DNA from: Plesiomonas sp051652165
Lineage (GTDB): Bacteria; Pseudomonadota; Gammaproteobacteria; Enterobacterales; CAMTGL01
Assembly (NCBI RefSeq): GCF_051652165.1
Contig: NZ_JBOFTR010000017.1
Coordinates: forward strand, 1 to 64,000
Reading direction: 5' to 3'
Length of the DNA: 64,000 nucleotides
The notes beneath the pieces are model-generated. The model made no database searches. It saw nothing but the letters and a program-made list of their open reading frames with translations, and had not been told where the DNA came from. This document shows positions 24,099 to 33,938 of the stretch, in pieces; the first letter of the stretch is position 1, and every line of letters begins with the position of its first letter. The translations under genes and the position numbers were made by a program.

Positions 24099-26525
24099 TT
24101 ATAACAACTGAGCAAGACGATTCAGATCTGACTGAATAGCGCCTGCAGTAACATCACGCCCAGCACCTGGCCCACGGATCACCAGCGGATTATCACGATA
24201 CCAGCGGCTCTCTATCGCAAAAATATTGTCGCACGGCAGTAAAAAGGCCAGTGCATGGTCAGGGCGCAGAGCTTCAATACCCACCCGTGCTTTGCCATTG
24301 CCCTCAAAGCGAGCAACATAACGCAGCACTAAACCGGCCTCTTGTGCAGCGGCAATACGCTGCGCCATTGACTCATTGAGCTTAAGGTTCTGCTCAAAGA
24401 AGTGATCAAGTGAAACCTGCTCAAGCGAACTTGGCACTAATGACTCAACCCGCACCTGTTCAGGTTCAATATCGTAGCCTGCTTCACGCGCCAAAATCAC
24501 CAGTTTGCGCATGACATCTTGCCCTGAGAGATCATCGCGTGGATCAGGCTCAGTGAGCCCTTGTTGCCATGCTTGCTCAACTAAGGCAGTAAATGGCTGG
24601 CTGCCATCGTACTGCAAAAACAGCCATGACAATGTGCCTGAGAAAATCCCGCTGATTGCCAATATACTGTCACCACTTTCACGCAGATCGCGTACGGTAT
24701 GGTTAATTGGCAAACCTGCCCCAACCGTGGCGTTATACAACCAGTGGCGACCGGTCTTTTGGAATGCATCGCGGATGGTACGGTATTGTATGGCGCTGGC
24801 AGCACCGGCCAGTTTGTTGGCGCTGATCACATGAAAGCCGTGTTCAGCAAAGCGTAAATATTGCTGGGCAACCTGAGCACTGGCGGTCACATCAAGCACT
24901 ACCAGATCATCAAAGGGGTGCTGACTCATCCATGTAGCCAGTTGTTGCTCGTTGTGCTCTGAAGCTTCATCATGGAAGAAAGCCAGTGCGCGGCTGGCAT
25001 CTAGCCCCTGATAATCAAGCCAACTGTGGCGGCTATCAACCACGCCGGCCAGCACAAAATCAAGCCCTGTGCGCGCTGAGAAACTGCGCTGCTCACGCGC
25101 AAATAACTCCAGCCAGCGTGAGCCGATATTGCCTTTGCCAAACAGCACTAGCCCCACCCGCTTGTGGGCCTGAAACAGGCTGCGGTGTAACCCCTGAATC
25201 AGATGGACAGTCGGGCCATGACGCAATACTGCCATCAGGCTAATGCCCTCTTCCGACGGGCAGACAAACTCGACCGGCTGATCTTTAATCTGCTGGTAAA
25301 AACGGTGGCTGTGCAGCGGGTTGTTACATACTCCCGCACCAACCAGTGCTACCATTGCCAGCCCTTCACGCAACCGTAATTCCGCCGGTAACGTGGCCTC
25401 TTGCAGCAGTTGAAATGCGCTGTTGACCACTTCGGCGGTATAGCACAGTTGCAGCAAATGGCGATCAAGATGGGCAAAGCTGGCAATCGGTTTAACATGT
25501 GCGCGGTTAAGCAAGCGCAGTGCTTCTTCACGTACGGTATCAAAACGATCAGCCTGTGCTACGCTCAGCTCTATCAAGCAAACATCATCGTGTCCGGTGA
25601 CAATTTTGGCACCGGTGCCACTGGCCAGCACCCGCTCGATTTTGGTTGAACCTTGATCAGGCTGATAGCTACAGCGCAATTGCAGATCTAACTCACTGCC
25701 GGAGACCGGTTGCAAAGTACGGGCATGCAGTACCGGTGCTGCCAGACGAGCCAGCTCGCTCGCTTCATCTAACCGTAATAACGGCAGTAGGCAGGCATCG
25801 CTGACTTTACGTGGGTCGGCACTGTAGACACCAGCAACATCACTCCAAATCGTCACCCGCTGAACACCGGCCAACGCCCCAATTTGGGTAGCAGAGTAAT
25901 CAGAGCCGTTACGCCCCAACAATACAGTTTCACCGCTGTCATTGCGGCAGATAAATCCGGTGACAACGATTCGCTGATTAGGATGTTGTGCCAACAGGGT
26001 TTGTAAGAGCGGCCATGAGCGGCCCTCGTCAACCTGTGGCTGGGCCGCGCGCTCGGCACGCAAAAACTGACGGGCATCTAGCCACACAGCCGGTATATCT
26101 TGATGACGCAAATAAGCGGCCATCAAACGGGCTGACCAAATCTCGCCATGCCCGACGACTTCGGCATATAAAGCATCACTGTGATCTGACTGCATCAAGC
26201 ATGCTAAACGCTCGATATCAGCCAAAAATAGCGCACTTAATTCTGTAGCAACGTCTGGACTGAGCAATGAATCAATCAAGCCCAGTTGATAGCGGCGCAG
26301 CACTTGCTGTGCCTGATGAGCCGCCAGAGGATCGGTATAGGCCAATTTGAGCCACGCAATCAGCTGGTTGGTTGTACTGCCCGCAGCAGAAACAACCATC
26401 AAATCATCAGGCTGGCTGTGCTCGGCCATGATCTTGGCAACCCGCTGATAACAGCTTGGGTCGGCCAGACTGCTGCCGCCAAATTTATGCAATTGACGGA
26501 TCTTGGCTCCGCTTTGTACGCTCAT
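24099..26525 (-). CDS. metL: bifunctional aspartokinase II / homoserine dehydrogenase II MetL
   Basis: Fused enzyme of 808 aa. The start is the Met at 26525 (MSVQSGAKIRQLHKFGGSSL) after GAGGTAAC; the open frame from 26573 overlaps metB and is unlikely. The N-terminal aspartokinase (about 1-310) has KFGGSSLAD, VVSAAGSTTNQL and VLLGRNGSDYSATQIGALAG. A degenerate ACT-like linker follows. The C-terminal homoserine dehydrogenase has LVLFGKGNIGSRWLELF, SANKLAGA and NATVGAGLPINHTVRDL. It supplies homoserine to the methionine branch and starts 4 bp after metB, so it is co-transcribed. Confidence 0.97.
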   Translation of the reverse strand: MSVQSGAKIRQLHKFGGSSLADPSCYQRVAKIMAEHSQPDDLMVVSAAGSTTNQLIAWLKLAYTDPLAAHQAQQVLRRYQLGLIDSLLSPDVATELSALFLADIERLACLMQSDHSDALYAEVVGHGEIWSARLMAAYLRHQDIPAVWLDARQFLRAERAAQPQVDEGRSWPLLQTLLAQHPNQRIVVTGFICRNDSGETVLLGRNGSDYSATQIGALAGVQRVTIWSDVAGVYSADPRKVSDACLLPLLRLDEASELARLAAPVLHARTLQPVSGSELDLQLRCSYQPDQGSTKIERVLASGTGAKIVTGHDDVCLIELSVAQADRFDTVREEALRLLNRAHVKPIASFAHLDRHLLQLCYTAEVVNSAFQLLQEATLPAELRLREGLAMVALVGAGVCNNPLHSHRFYQQIKDQPVEFVCPSEEGISLMAVLRHGPTVHLIQGLHRSLFQAHKRVGLVLFGKGNIGSRWLELFAREQRSFSARTGLDFVLAGVVDSRHSWLDYQGLDASRALAFFHDEASEHNEQQLATWMSQHPFDDLVVLDVTASAQVAQQYLRFAEHGFHVISANKLAGAASAIQYRTIRDAFQKTGRHWLYNATVGAGLPINHTVRDLRESGDSILAISGIFSGTLSWLFLQYDGSQPFTALVEQAWQQGLTEPDPRDDLSGQDVMRKLVILAREAGYDIEPEQVRVESLVPSSLEQVSLDHFFEQNLKLNESMAQRIAAAQEAGLVLRYVARFEGNGKARVGIEALRPDHALAFLLPCDNIFAIESRWYRDNPLVIRGPGAGRDVTAGAIQSDLNRLAQLL

Positions 26526-26529
26526 CAAG

Positions 26530-27681
26530 TTACCTCTTCGCAACTGTCTGGAAGGCTTGCTCCAGATCAGCAATTAAATCTTCTACATCTTCAATACCGA
26601 CAGAGATCCGCAGTAAATTCTCACTAATGCCCGCAGTGGCACGCGCTGCAGCAGTCATTCCTGCATGTGTCATGGTCGCAGCATGTGAAATCAGGCTCTC
26701 TACACCACCGAGCGATTCTGCCAGTGTAAACAGCCGCAATTGTGCCACAAATTCGGCTACATCGGTGTTCAGTTCAAAGCTTATCATCGCCCCAAAGCCT
26801 TTTTGTTGCCGGCAAGCAATCGCATGGCCGGCATGATTGGGCAATGAAGGGTGATACAGTTTCCCGACTAAGGGTTGTTGACGCAGATAATCGATAATCG
26901 CCAATGCATTTTCCTGATGCTGTCGCATGCGTGGGCCAAGCGTTCGTAAGCCGCGCAGCAGCAGATAACTGTCAAATGCCGAACCGGTAACCCCGATATT
27001 ATTGCCCCACCATGCCAGCTCAGTCACCAATGCGGGATCAGCGGCAATTACGCAACCGGCCACCACATCGGAGTGGCCATTGAGGTATTTAGTGCACGAG
27101 TGCACCACCAGATCTGCGCCCAACGCCAGCGGTTGTTGCAGCAGTGGTGTCAAAAAGGTGTTATCGACCACCACTTTCGCGCCAACTTGATGAGCCTGCT
27201 TGGTGATAGCGGCAATATCAACCACTCTGAGCAGCGGGTTATTTGGCGTTTCAATTAACACCAGTTTGGGCTGTTCGGCCAATGCTGCCGCCAGTGCCTG
27301 CGGATCAGATTGATCAACAAAGATCACCCGATATGCACCACGTTTACTCAGACTATCAAATAAACGGTAACTGCCACCGTAGCAGTCGTGTGGGGCGACC
27401 AGCAAATCTCCGGCTTGCAGGAAAACGGTACAGACCAGATGAATAGCCGCCATGCCGCTGGCTGTCATCACCGCACCCGCACCGCCTTCTAGTTCAGCCA
27501 ATGCTTGCTGCACCACATCACGGCTCGGATTACCACGACGCGAATAATCGTGTACCCGCGGCTGGTTAAATTCGGTAAAGTTGTAAGTAGATGAGAGATG
27601 AATAGGGGGAACAACGCAGCCAAATTGGTCATCATTATTCAGGCCACTGCGAATGGCTGAGGTTGCCTGCTTATATGTCAT
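26530..27681 (-). CDS. metB: cystathionine gamma-synthase MetB
   Basis: PLP enzyme of 383 aa that condenses O-succinylhomoserine with cysteine. Cys/Met-metabolism family motifs include YSRRGNPSRDVVQQALAELE near the N-terminus, TASGMAAIHLV, VDNTFLTPLLQQPL and the PLP-lysine segment VVHSCTKYLNGHSDVV. GGAAAG precedes the start. It is the first gene of metBL, divergent from metJ, with a MET-box array in the shared promoter region. Confidence 0.97.
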   Translation of the reverse strand: MTYKQATSAIRSGLNNDDQFGCVVPPIHLSSTYNFTEFNQPRVHDYSRRGNPSRDVVQQALAELEGGAGAVMTASGMAAIHLVCTVFLQAGDLLVAPHDCYGGSYRLFDSLSKRGAYRVIFVDQSDPQALAAALAEQPKLVLIETPNNPLLRVVDIAAITKQAHQVGAKVVVDNTFLTPLLQQPLALGADLVVHSCTKYLNGHSDVVAGCVIAADPALVTELAWWGNNIGVTGSAFDSYLLLRGLRTLGPRMRQHQENALAIIDYLRQQPLVGKLYHPSLPNHAGHAIACRQQKGFGAMISFELNTDVAEFVAQLRLFTLAESLGGVESLISHAATMTHAGMTAAARATAGISENLLRISVGIEDVEDLIADLEQAFQTVAKR

Positions 27682-27870
27682 ACACTTGCTTTCCCTAGCG
27701 ATAGTATTGGGGATGACAGCCTATGGTGGCTCATCATGGTGTGTTGTTTAATGTTGGCGATGTACGTTGGTTTTACGGCATGCTGATTTTCTATACTACT
27801 TTGCTTTTCACTGGCTTTGCGTTGTTACACGTACAGGAAATAGAGTAACGACATTTTGCATTAGCCGTCA

Positions 27871-27910
27871 ATACATCTAGATGTCTAAGCATCTTTGCGT
27901 TTAGATTGTC
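27871..27910. promoter_or_regulatory. MET-box array between metB and metJ
   Basis: Five head-to-tail octamers: ATACATCT, AGATGTCT (7/8 of the consensus, 27879-27886), AAGCATCT, TTGCGTTT and AGATTGTC. The register is unbroken. It is the expected MetJ operator for the divergent metB and metJ promoters and implies MetJ autoregulation. Confidence 0.85.
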
Positions 27911-28010
27911 AGCTCTCAGATTAACCGCTAGAATTGTACTCTTATTCTTATTTCTTTATCTGATTACGGAACATCACACAGTGTGATGATGACGCGTTGC
28001 AAGGTGTTTT

Positions 28011-28328
28011 ATGGCAAAGTGGAATGGCGAATACATCAGCCCTTATGCGGAACATGGTAAAAAAAGTGAGCAAGTGAAGAAGATCACTGTCTCTATCCCG
28101 CTGAAAGTGCTTAAAATTCTGACTGATGAACGTACTCGTCGCCAAGTGAATAACTTGCGTCATGCCACCAACAGCGAGCTGCTATGTGAAGCCTTTTTGC
28201 ACGCTTTTACCGGTCAGCCGCTGCCAACCGATGATGATCTGGGCAAAGAGCGCCACGATGAGATCCCGGTTGAGGCAAAAGAGATTATGCGCCAGATGGG
28301 AATCGACCCTGACAGCTGGGAATATTAA
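28011..28328 (+). CDS. metJ: methionine repressor MetJ
   Basis: Ribbon-helix-helix repressor of 105 aa that uses S-adenosylmethionine as corepressor. The DNA-contacting beta strand KKITVSIPLKVLKIL and the helix region RRQVNNLRHATNSELLCEAFLHAF are essentially as in E. coli. It regulates metB, metF and other met genes through the MET boxes seen here. It is divergent from metB and followed by a strong terminator. Confidence 0.98.
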   Translation: MAKWNGEYISPYAEHGKKSEQVKKITVSIPLKVLKILTDERTRRQVNNLRHATNSELLCEAFLHAFTGQPLPTDDDLGKERHDEIPVEAKEIMRQMGIDPDSWEY

Positions 28329-28367
28329 TCTTGGTAAAAAGTCATCTCGATAAAAAGTGATCCCGAT

Positions 28368-28404
28368 AAAAAAGCCTAACATGCTTGTGCAGTTAGGCTT
28401 TTTT
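28368..28404 (+). terminator. rho-independent terminator of metJ
   Basis: AAAAAAGCCTAAC (28368-28380) and GTTAGGCTTTTTT (28392-28404) with an 11-nt loop. The U-run is good. The flanking A-run would also let it work in the opposite direction, although tdh already reads away from it. Confidence 0.92.
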
Positions 28405-28522
28405 GTTATCCCTATTCTTTAAATGCAACTGTTTAAATGCAGCGTTTTAGAGGATCTCAGTGAGGCTAGAACACCTGCTTTGTATACCAAAGCCAACAAG
28501 CCGGCACTGTACGCCTGAGCAA

Positions 28523-29548
28523 TTAATCCCAGCTCAACACCACTTTACCCGACTGGCCTGAACGCATGGCATCAAACCCCTGCTGAAAATCATCAATCGC
28601 ATAACGGTGCGTAATGATAGGGCTAAGATCGAGACCCGATTGCAGCAGCGCGGCCATTTTATACCAGGTTTCAAACATCTCACGGCCATAAATGCCTTTG
28701 ATAAACAACCCTTTGAAGATCACCTGTGTCCAGTCAATCCCCATATCGCTGGGTGGAATACCCAGCATGGCCACTTTACCGCCATGGTTCATGGCACTGA
28801 GCATACTCTGGAAAGCACTCGGCACACCTGACATCTCTAGCCCCACATCAAACCCTTCGGTCATACCCAGTTGCTGCATCACCTCGGTCAGGCTCTCTTG
28901 TGCCACATTGACCGCACGGGTCACGCCCATTTTCCGCGCCAGTGACAAGCGGTACTCATTCACATCGGTGATCACCACATGGCGTGCACCTACATGGCGA
29001 CAGACTGCCGCAGCCATGATCCCGATAGGGCCAGCACCGGTGATCAGCACATCTTCTCCCACCAGATCAAACGACAGCGCGGTATGAACCGCGTTACCAA
29101 AGGGGTCAAAAATCGCGGCCAGATCATCAGAGATATTGTCGGGAATTTTAAAGGCGTTAAATGCAGGGATCACCAAATATTCAGCAAATGCACCGTCACG
29201 GTTAACACCGACACCGGTAGTATTGCGGCATAAATGGGTACGACCCGCACGGCAGTTACGGCAGTGGCCACAGGTGATATGCCCTTCACCAGACACCCGA
29301 TCACCTATCTGAAAACCGCGTACCTCTTGTCCCATTGCCACGACTTCACCAACATACTCATGACCGACGACCATCGGCACGGGGATCGTACGCTGTGACC
29401 AGTCATCCCAGTTATAAATATGCACGTCTGTACCACAAATCGCGGTTTTGCGGATTTTAATCAGCAGATCATTGTGGCCCATCGGGGGCTGTGGCACATC
29501 GGTCATCCAGATGCCGACTTCCGATTTGAGTTTAGCCAGTGCTTTCAT
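28523..29548 (-). CDS. tdh: L-threonine 3-dehydrogenase Tdh
   Basis: NAD- and zinc-dependent enzyme converting threonine to 2-amino-3-ketobutyrate; 341 aa, as in E. coli. The start is the Met at 29548 (MKALAKLKSEVGIW), with a weak GGGGAT ahead; the frame from 29599 is open but not conserved. Seen: catalytic zinc site AICGTDVHIYN and GHEYVGEV, structural zinc cluster CGHCRNCRAGRTHLC, and NAD-binding GAGPIGIMAA. It lies downstream of kbl with a 97-bp gap, forming the threonine-degradation operon. Confidence 0.97.
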   Translation of the reverse strand: MKALAKLKSEVGIWMTDVPQPPMGHNDLLIKIRKTAICGTDVHIYNWDDWSQRTIPVPMVVGHEYVGEVVAMGQEVRGFQIGDRVSGEGHITCGHCRNCRAGRTHLCRNTTGVGVNRDGAFAEYLVIPAFNAFKIPDNISDDLAAIFDPFGNAVHTALSFDLVGEDVLITGAGPIGIMAAAVCRHVGARHVVITDVNEYRLSLARKMGVTRAVNVAQESLTEVMQQLGMTEGFDVGLEMSGVPSAFQSMLSAMNHGGKVAMLGIPPSDMGIDWTQVIFKGLFIKGIYGREMFETWYKMAALLQSGLDLSPIITHRYAIDDFQQGFDAMRSGQSGKVVLSWD

Positions 29549-29645
29549 TGCGGTGATCCCCATGATTTTGTCAGAGCCCAACGTGATGGCTTGCGGCACA
29601 ATAGACGACGTTGAGCGCAGTAGTTCACATCAGATGTAGTTAACA

Positions 29646-30839
29646 TCAGATAATGCCAAGCTGTTTACCTACGCGGGTAAAGGCTTCAATAGCATGATCA
29701 AGCTGCTCGCGGCTGTGCGCAGCGGAGATCTGAGTACGGATACGCGCCTGCCCTTTAGGTACAACTGGGAAGGAGAAACCAATCACGTAGATACCTTCAG
29801 CCAGCAGCGCATCAGCAAAATCAGCGGCTTGCTTGGCATCACCAATCATGACGGGAATAATCGCGTGATCTGCGCCACCCAGTGTAAAACCAGCTGCACT
29901 CATCTGCTGACGGAAATAGTTGGCATTCTCCCACAGGCGCGCGCGCAGGGCTGCGCCCTCTTCGAGCAGATCGAGTACGGCCATCGACGCGGAGACTATC
30001 GCCGGCGCCAGTGAGTTTGAGAACAGATAAGGGCGTGAACGCTGGCGCAGCCACTCAATGACCTCTTTTTTCCCTGCGGTATAACCACCCGAAGCACCAC
30101 CCAACGCTTTACCTAGCGTGCCGGTAATAATGTCAACGCGCGACATGACTTCGCAATACTCGTGCGTACCGCGCCCGTTTGCCCCCACAAAGCCCACCGC
30201 ATGTGAGTCATCCACCATCACCAGCGCGTTATAGCAGTCAGCCAGATCGCAGACTGACTTCAGATCGGCAATCACGCCATCCATCGAAAAAACGCCATCG
30301 GTAGCAATCATGATATGGCGTGCGCCATCGGCTCTGGCCTGTTGCAGTTGTGCTTCAAGGTCGGCCATATTGTTGTTGGCATACCGGTAGCGTTTTGCTT
30401 TGGATAGGCGCACACCATCAATAATCGAGGCGTGGTTCAGCGCATCGGAAATAATCGCATCTTCACTGCCCAGCAGGGTTTCAAACAGGCCACCGTTTGC
30501 ATCAAAGCAAGAGGAGTACAAGATGCTGTCTTCCATCCCCAAAAAGTGGGCTAAACGTGCTTCAAGCTGTTTGTGGCTGTCTTGCGTACCGCAGATAAAA
30601 CGCACTGAGGCCATGCCAAAGCCATGGCTATCCATACCGGCTTTAGCTGCCGCTATCAGTGCTGGGTGGTTGGCTAATCCTAGATAGTTATTAGCACAAA
30701 AATTGACGACTTCACGGCCATCGGCAACGGCAATATCGGCCTGCTGTGCAGTGGTGATGATGCGCTCTTCTTTGTACAACCCGTCATCACGGGTTTGTGT
30801 AATTTGATCGCGAATTTGTTGATAAAAATTGGCAGACAT
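29646..30839 (-). CDS. kbl: glycine C-acetyltransferase (2-amino-3-ketobutyrate CoA ligase) Kbl
   Basis: PLP enzyme of the alpha-oxoamine synthase family, 397 aa. It cleaves 2-amino-3-ketobutyrate with CoA to glycine and acetyl-CoA. Motifs: NFCANNYLGLANHP, GMASVRFICGTQDSHK, MVDDSHAVGFVG, and the PLP-lysine segment GTLGKALGGASGGY. GGGAGAG precedes the start. It is first in the kbl-tdh operon. In E. coli this operon is Lrp-controlled; no Lrp site was identified here. Confidence 0.97.
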   Translation of the reverse strand: MSANFYQQIRDQITQTRDDGLYKEERIITTAQQADIAVADGREVVNFCANNYLGLANHPALIAAAKAGMDSHGFGMASVRFICGTQDSHKQLEARLAHFLGMEDSILYSSCFDANGGLFETLLGSEDAIISDALNHASIIDGVRLSKAKRYRYANNNMADLEAQLQQARADGARHIMIATDGVFSMDGVIADLKSVCDLADCYNALVMVDDSHAVGFVGANGRGTHEYCEVMSRVDIITGTLGKALGGASGGYTAGKKEVIEWLRQRSRPYLFSNSLAPAIVSASMAVLDLLEEGAALRARLWENANYFRQQMSAAGFTLGGADHAIIPVMIGDAKQAADFADALLAEGIYVIGFSFPVVPKGQARIRTQISAAHSREQLDHAIEAFTRVGKQLGII

Positions 30840-31075
30840 TGTGGCATCTCTCCCTTATGAGGTCATGGCTGTAACAGTCAGCAAAGTTGCTGCTTATGTT
30901 ACTGAGAATCGGCCATTTTCAGAGTGTTTGACACCAGAATTGAGAGCTTGTGCAGCAGAATCGGTTAAAAAAGGGTAAAGCAGGCTAATAGCCTACTTTT
31001 ATTCAGAGAAGTTGATATCAATAAGCAGCGCCTTAATATATGCACTGTACTCAAAAGACAAACAACAAGAGTGCG

Positions 31076-31726
31076 CTACGATTTTAGCTCACGCGCTAAT
31101 TGCACATGGTAGTGTTCAATTAAACGAGCAATATGCTCTTTTCCCTGCAGTGTCATCATTGGGCGCATTAAATTGAGCATACTGAGCACCCCTTGATACA
31201 CCACCTGACGTGTAATCTGGCTACCGGGTGCTTGTGCGCTCTGATAAGGGATCCAACACGTAACAATGAGTTTCATTGTGTGCACAAATTCGGGCAGTGC
31301 GTCCGCAGGCATCTCTAATAACTGGTTTGCTTGCATACTCTCCATGATAGCAATCAGCTTTTGATCAAGATCAGCCTGCGCTGTAAGGTACTGTTGCTGT
31401 AACCGATTGTCACGATTAAGTAAATCAGCCAAATTCGCATAGAAGAAACGGTAGCGCCACATGGTGTAAAATATGGCATCAAGATACCCCATCAAAACAT
31501 CAAGACTAAAATCAGAGGCTTGTTTCGGTTGAAATGCGAGTGCCAAATGTGCTGCATACTCGCTTAAAATGGCGTGTATAATGTCTTCTTTATTGCGAAA
31601 ATGATAATACAAGTTACCGGGGCTGATCCCCAGATGAGCCGCTATATGGTTAGTAGTGACATTACGCTCACCGTGTTCATTAAACAGCTCGACGCTGGCT
31701 TGAATGATACGATCACGGGTTTTCAT
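31076..31726 (-). CDS. TetR-family transcriptional regulator
   Basis: Repressor-like protein of 216 aa. The N-terminal TetR domain (about 1-50) includes VTTNHIAAHLGISPGNLYYHFRNKEDII. The C-terminal half contains WRYRFFYANLADLLNRD, which I associate with the PF13972 type of TetR regulators. It is unlinked to an obvious efflux pump. It lies between kbl-tdh and hldD, divergent from hldD with a 111-bp gap, so it could act there, but that is inference. The ligand is unknown. Confidence 0.8.
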   Translation of the reverse strand: MKTRDRIIQASVELFNEHGERNVTTNHIAAHLGISPGNLYYHFRNKEDIIHAILSEYAAHLALAFQPKQASDFSLDVLMGYLDAIFYTMWRYRFFYANLADLLNRDNRLQQQYLTAQADLDQKLIAIMESMQANQLLEMPADALPEFVHTMKLIVTCWIPYQSAQAPGSQITRQVVYQGVLSMLNLMRPMMTLQGKEHIARLIEHYHVQLARELKS

Positions 31727-31837
31727 CTGTTCAGCACTCCTTTATACAGCTTTGCTTGCGCTCATCATAGCTGACTGTGCTGACCGAGCAAGCTGTCTAC
31801 AGCATTATCTATCAGGTTATAAAGAGGTATTCGATCC

Positions 31838-32782
31838 ATGATTATCGTCACAGGCGGTGCCGGCATGATCGGCAGTAACATCATCAAGGCGCTCAATGAT
31901 AGCGGACGCACCGATATTCTGGTGGTCGATAACTTGAAAGATGGCACGAAATTCGTCAATCTCGTTGATCTTGATATCGCCGATTATATGGATAAAGAAG
32001 ATTTTATTGCCCAAATTATGGCGGGTGATGATTTCGGTGATATTGAAGCGGTATTCCATGAAGGCGCATGTTCTGCTACCACTGAGTGGGATGGCAAGTA
32101 CGTTATGCTAAACAACTATGAGTACTCTAAAGAGCTGCTGCATTTTTGTTTAGAGCGTGAGATTCCATTCCTGTATGCCTCTTCTGCCGCTACTTACGGT
32201 GGCCGCGATCACGATTTTATTGAAGAGCGTGAATACGAAGGGGCACTGAACGTTTACGGTTATTCAAAGCAGTTGTTTGATAATTATGTCCGCCGTTTAT
32301 GGCAAGATGCCAAAGCACATGGCGAAACCTTGTCACAGATCACCGGTTTCCGCTATTTTAATGTGTATGGCCCACGTGAAGGCCATAAAGGCAGCATGGC
32401 GAGTGTGGCATTTCACCTCAATACCCAAATTAATAAAGGTGAAAACCCAAAATTATTTGCCGGTAGCGAACAGTTCCAACGTGATTTTGTCTATGTCGGT
32501 GATGTATCAGCCATGAATTTGTGGTTTTTAGAGAGCGGTGTTTCCGGTATCTTTAACTGTGGCACAGGCCGCGCAGAGTCATTTCAGGTGGTTGCCGATG
32601 CCGTTATTGCACACCATCAGCAAGGCCACGTAGAGTACATCCCCTTCCCTGAGCATTTAAAAGGCCGTTATCAAGCATTTACGCAAGCAGATTTAACCAA
32701 AGTGCGTGCTGCTGGTTATACCGCCCCCTTTAAAACTGTAGCCGAAGGGGTTGCGGAATATATGGTGTGGTTAAATCAGTAA
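31838..32782 (+). CDS. hldD: ADP-L-glycero-D-manno-heptose-6-epimerase HldD
   Basis: Short-chain dehydrogenase-type epimerase of 314 aa making the heptose donor for the LPS inner core. N-terminal NADP motif TGGAGMIGSNI (Met where E. coli has Phe), then HEGACSATTEWDGKY, and the catalytic YGYSKQLFDNYVR Tyr/Lys pair. FRYFNVYGPREGHKGSMAS and QRDFVYVGDV are hallmark segments. It opens the LPS-core locus, but a hairpin at 32850-32877 suggests that waaF has separate or attenuated transcription. Confidence 0.97.
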   Translation: MIIVTGGAGMIGSNIIKALNDSGRTDILVVDNLKDGTKFVNLVDLDIADYMDKEDFIAQIMAGDDFGDIEAVFHEGACSATTEWDGKYVMLNNYEYSKELLHFCLEREIPFLYASSAATYGGRDHDFIEEREYEGALNVYGYSKQLFDNYVRRLWQDAKAHGETLSQITGFRYFNVYGPREGHKGSMASVAFHLNTQINKGENPKLFAGSEQFQRDFVYVGDVSAMNLWFLESGVSGIFNCGTGRAESFQVVADAVIAHHQQGHVEYIPFPEHLKGRYQAFTQADLTKVRAAGYTAPFKTVAEGVAEYMVWLNQ

Positions 32783-32849
32783 TAAGAAGCAGAAAATAAC
32801 ACGGCGACACTAAAGCGTGAGCATCGTGATAATTACTGTATATACTCTG

Positions 32850-32877
32850 AACGAGTAACATCATGTTGCTCGTTTTA
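32850..32877 (+). terminator. terminator or attenuator between hldD and waaF
   Basis: AACGAGTAACA-TCA-TGTTGCTCGTT followed by TTATCTTTT. The stem has 11 positions including one G-U pair, with a 3-nt loop. It sits 15 nt before the waaF start. A -10-like TATACT precedes it at about 32841-32846, so it might be part of the waaF leader. Confidence 0.6.
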
Positions 32878-32891
32878 TCTTTTGAGGACGC

Positions 32892-33938
32892 ATGAAAATC
32901 CTGGTAATAGGCCCTTCTTGGGTCGGTGACATGATGATGTCACACAGCTTATACCGCACGCTAAAAGCCATACACCCTGATTGCACTATTGATGTGATGG
33001 CGCCAGCATGGTGTCGCCCTCTGCTCACAATGATGCCAGAGGTCAATCAAGCTATTCCAATGCCGTTAGGCCACGGTGCGTTTGCGCTTGGTGAGCGCCG
33101 TGCGTTGGGTAAACTGCTGCAACCGGAAGACTATGATCAGGCTATTATCCTCCCTAACTCGTTTAAATCAGCATTGATCCCCTATTTTGCTGATATTCCG
33201 CGACGCACAGGTTGGCGTGGTGAGATGCGCTATGGTTTACTGACTGATTTGCGGGTATTAAATAAACCGGCTTTTCCACTGATGGTACAGCGGTATACTG
33301 CATTGGCTTATCCACAAGGCACTGTGCAATCAGCCGAGCAGTTGCCATCGCCACTATTGTGGCCACAGTTGCACGTTGAAGATACCGAGATAGCCAATAC
33401 TTGTGCCGCATTTGATCTTAATGATGATCGCAAAGCAATCGGTTTTTGCCCTGGTGCAGAATTTGGCCCCGCAAAACGTTGGCCACATTATCACTACGCA
33501 GCACTAGCCCAACAGTTAATTGAGCAAGGCTATCAAATTCGTTTATTTGGTTCGGCAAAAGATGCCGATGTTGGTGAGCAAATCCGCCAACAGTTACCAG
33601 ATAATCTGAAGGCTTACTGCATTAATTTAGCCGGTAATACTGACTTAGAACAAGCAGTGGCACTGATTGCCGATTGCCATGCCATTGTCAGCAATGACTC
33701 AGGGCTCATGCATATTGCTGCGGCTCTACAACGGCCTTTAGTTGCGCTTTACGGGCCAAGCAGCCCTGATTTTACGCCGCCTTTATCTGATACAGCGAAG
33801 GTTTTGCGCCTTATTAGCGGCTACCATAAAGTCCGTAAGGGCGATGCAGCGCAAGGTTATCACCAAAGTCTGATTGATATTCAACCGACGACCGTACTCA
33901 ATGCTCTGCGTGAGCTATTACCAGAGGATATTGAGTAA
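32892..33938 (+). CDS. waaF: ADP-heptose:LPS heptosyltransferase II WaaF
   Basis: Adds the second heptose of the LPS inner core at the cytoplasmic face of the inner membrane; 348 aa, GT9 family. N-terminal MKILVIGPSWVGDMMMSHSLY, central FCPGAEFGPAKRWPHYHYA, and C-terminal NDSGLMHIAAALQRPLVALYGPSSPDFTPPL are typical. TGAGGA precedes the start. Its stop overlaps the waaC start (TAATG), so the two are translationally coupled. Confidence 0.97.
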   Translation: MKILVIGPSWVGDMMMSHSLYRTLKAIHPDCTIDVMAPAWCRPLLTMMPEVNQAIPMPLGHGAFALGERRALGKLLQPEDYDQAIILPNSFKSALIPYFADIPRRTGWRGEMRYGLLTDLRVLNKPAFPLMVQRYTALAYPQGTVQSAEQLPSPLLWPQLHVEDTEIANTCAAFDLNDDRKAIGFCPGAEFGPAKRWPHYHYAALAQQLIEQGYQIRLFGSAKDADVGEQIRQQLPDNLKAYCINLAGNTDLEQAVALIADCHAIVSNDSGLMHIAAALQRPLVALYGPSSPDFTPPLSDTAKVLRLISGYHKVRKGDAAQGYHQSLIDIQPTTVLNALRELLPEDIE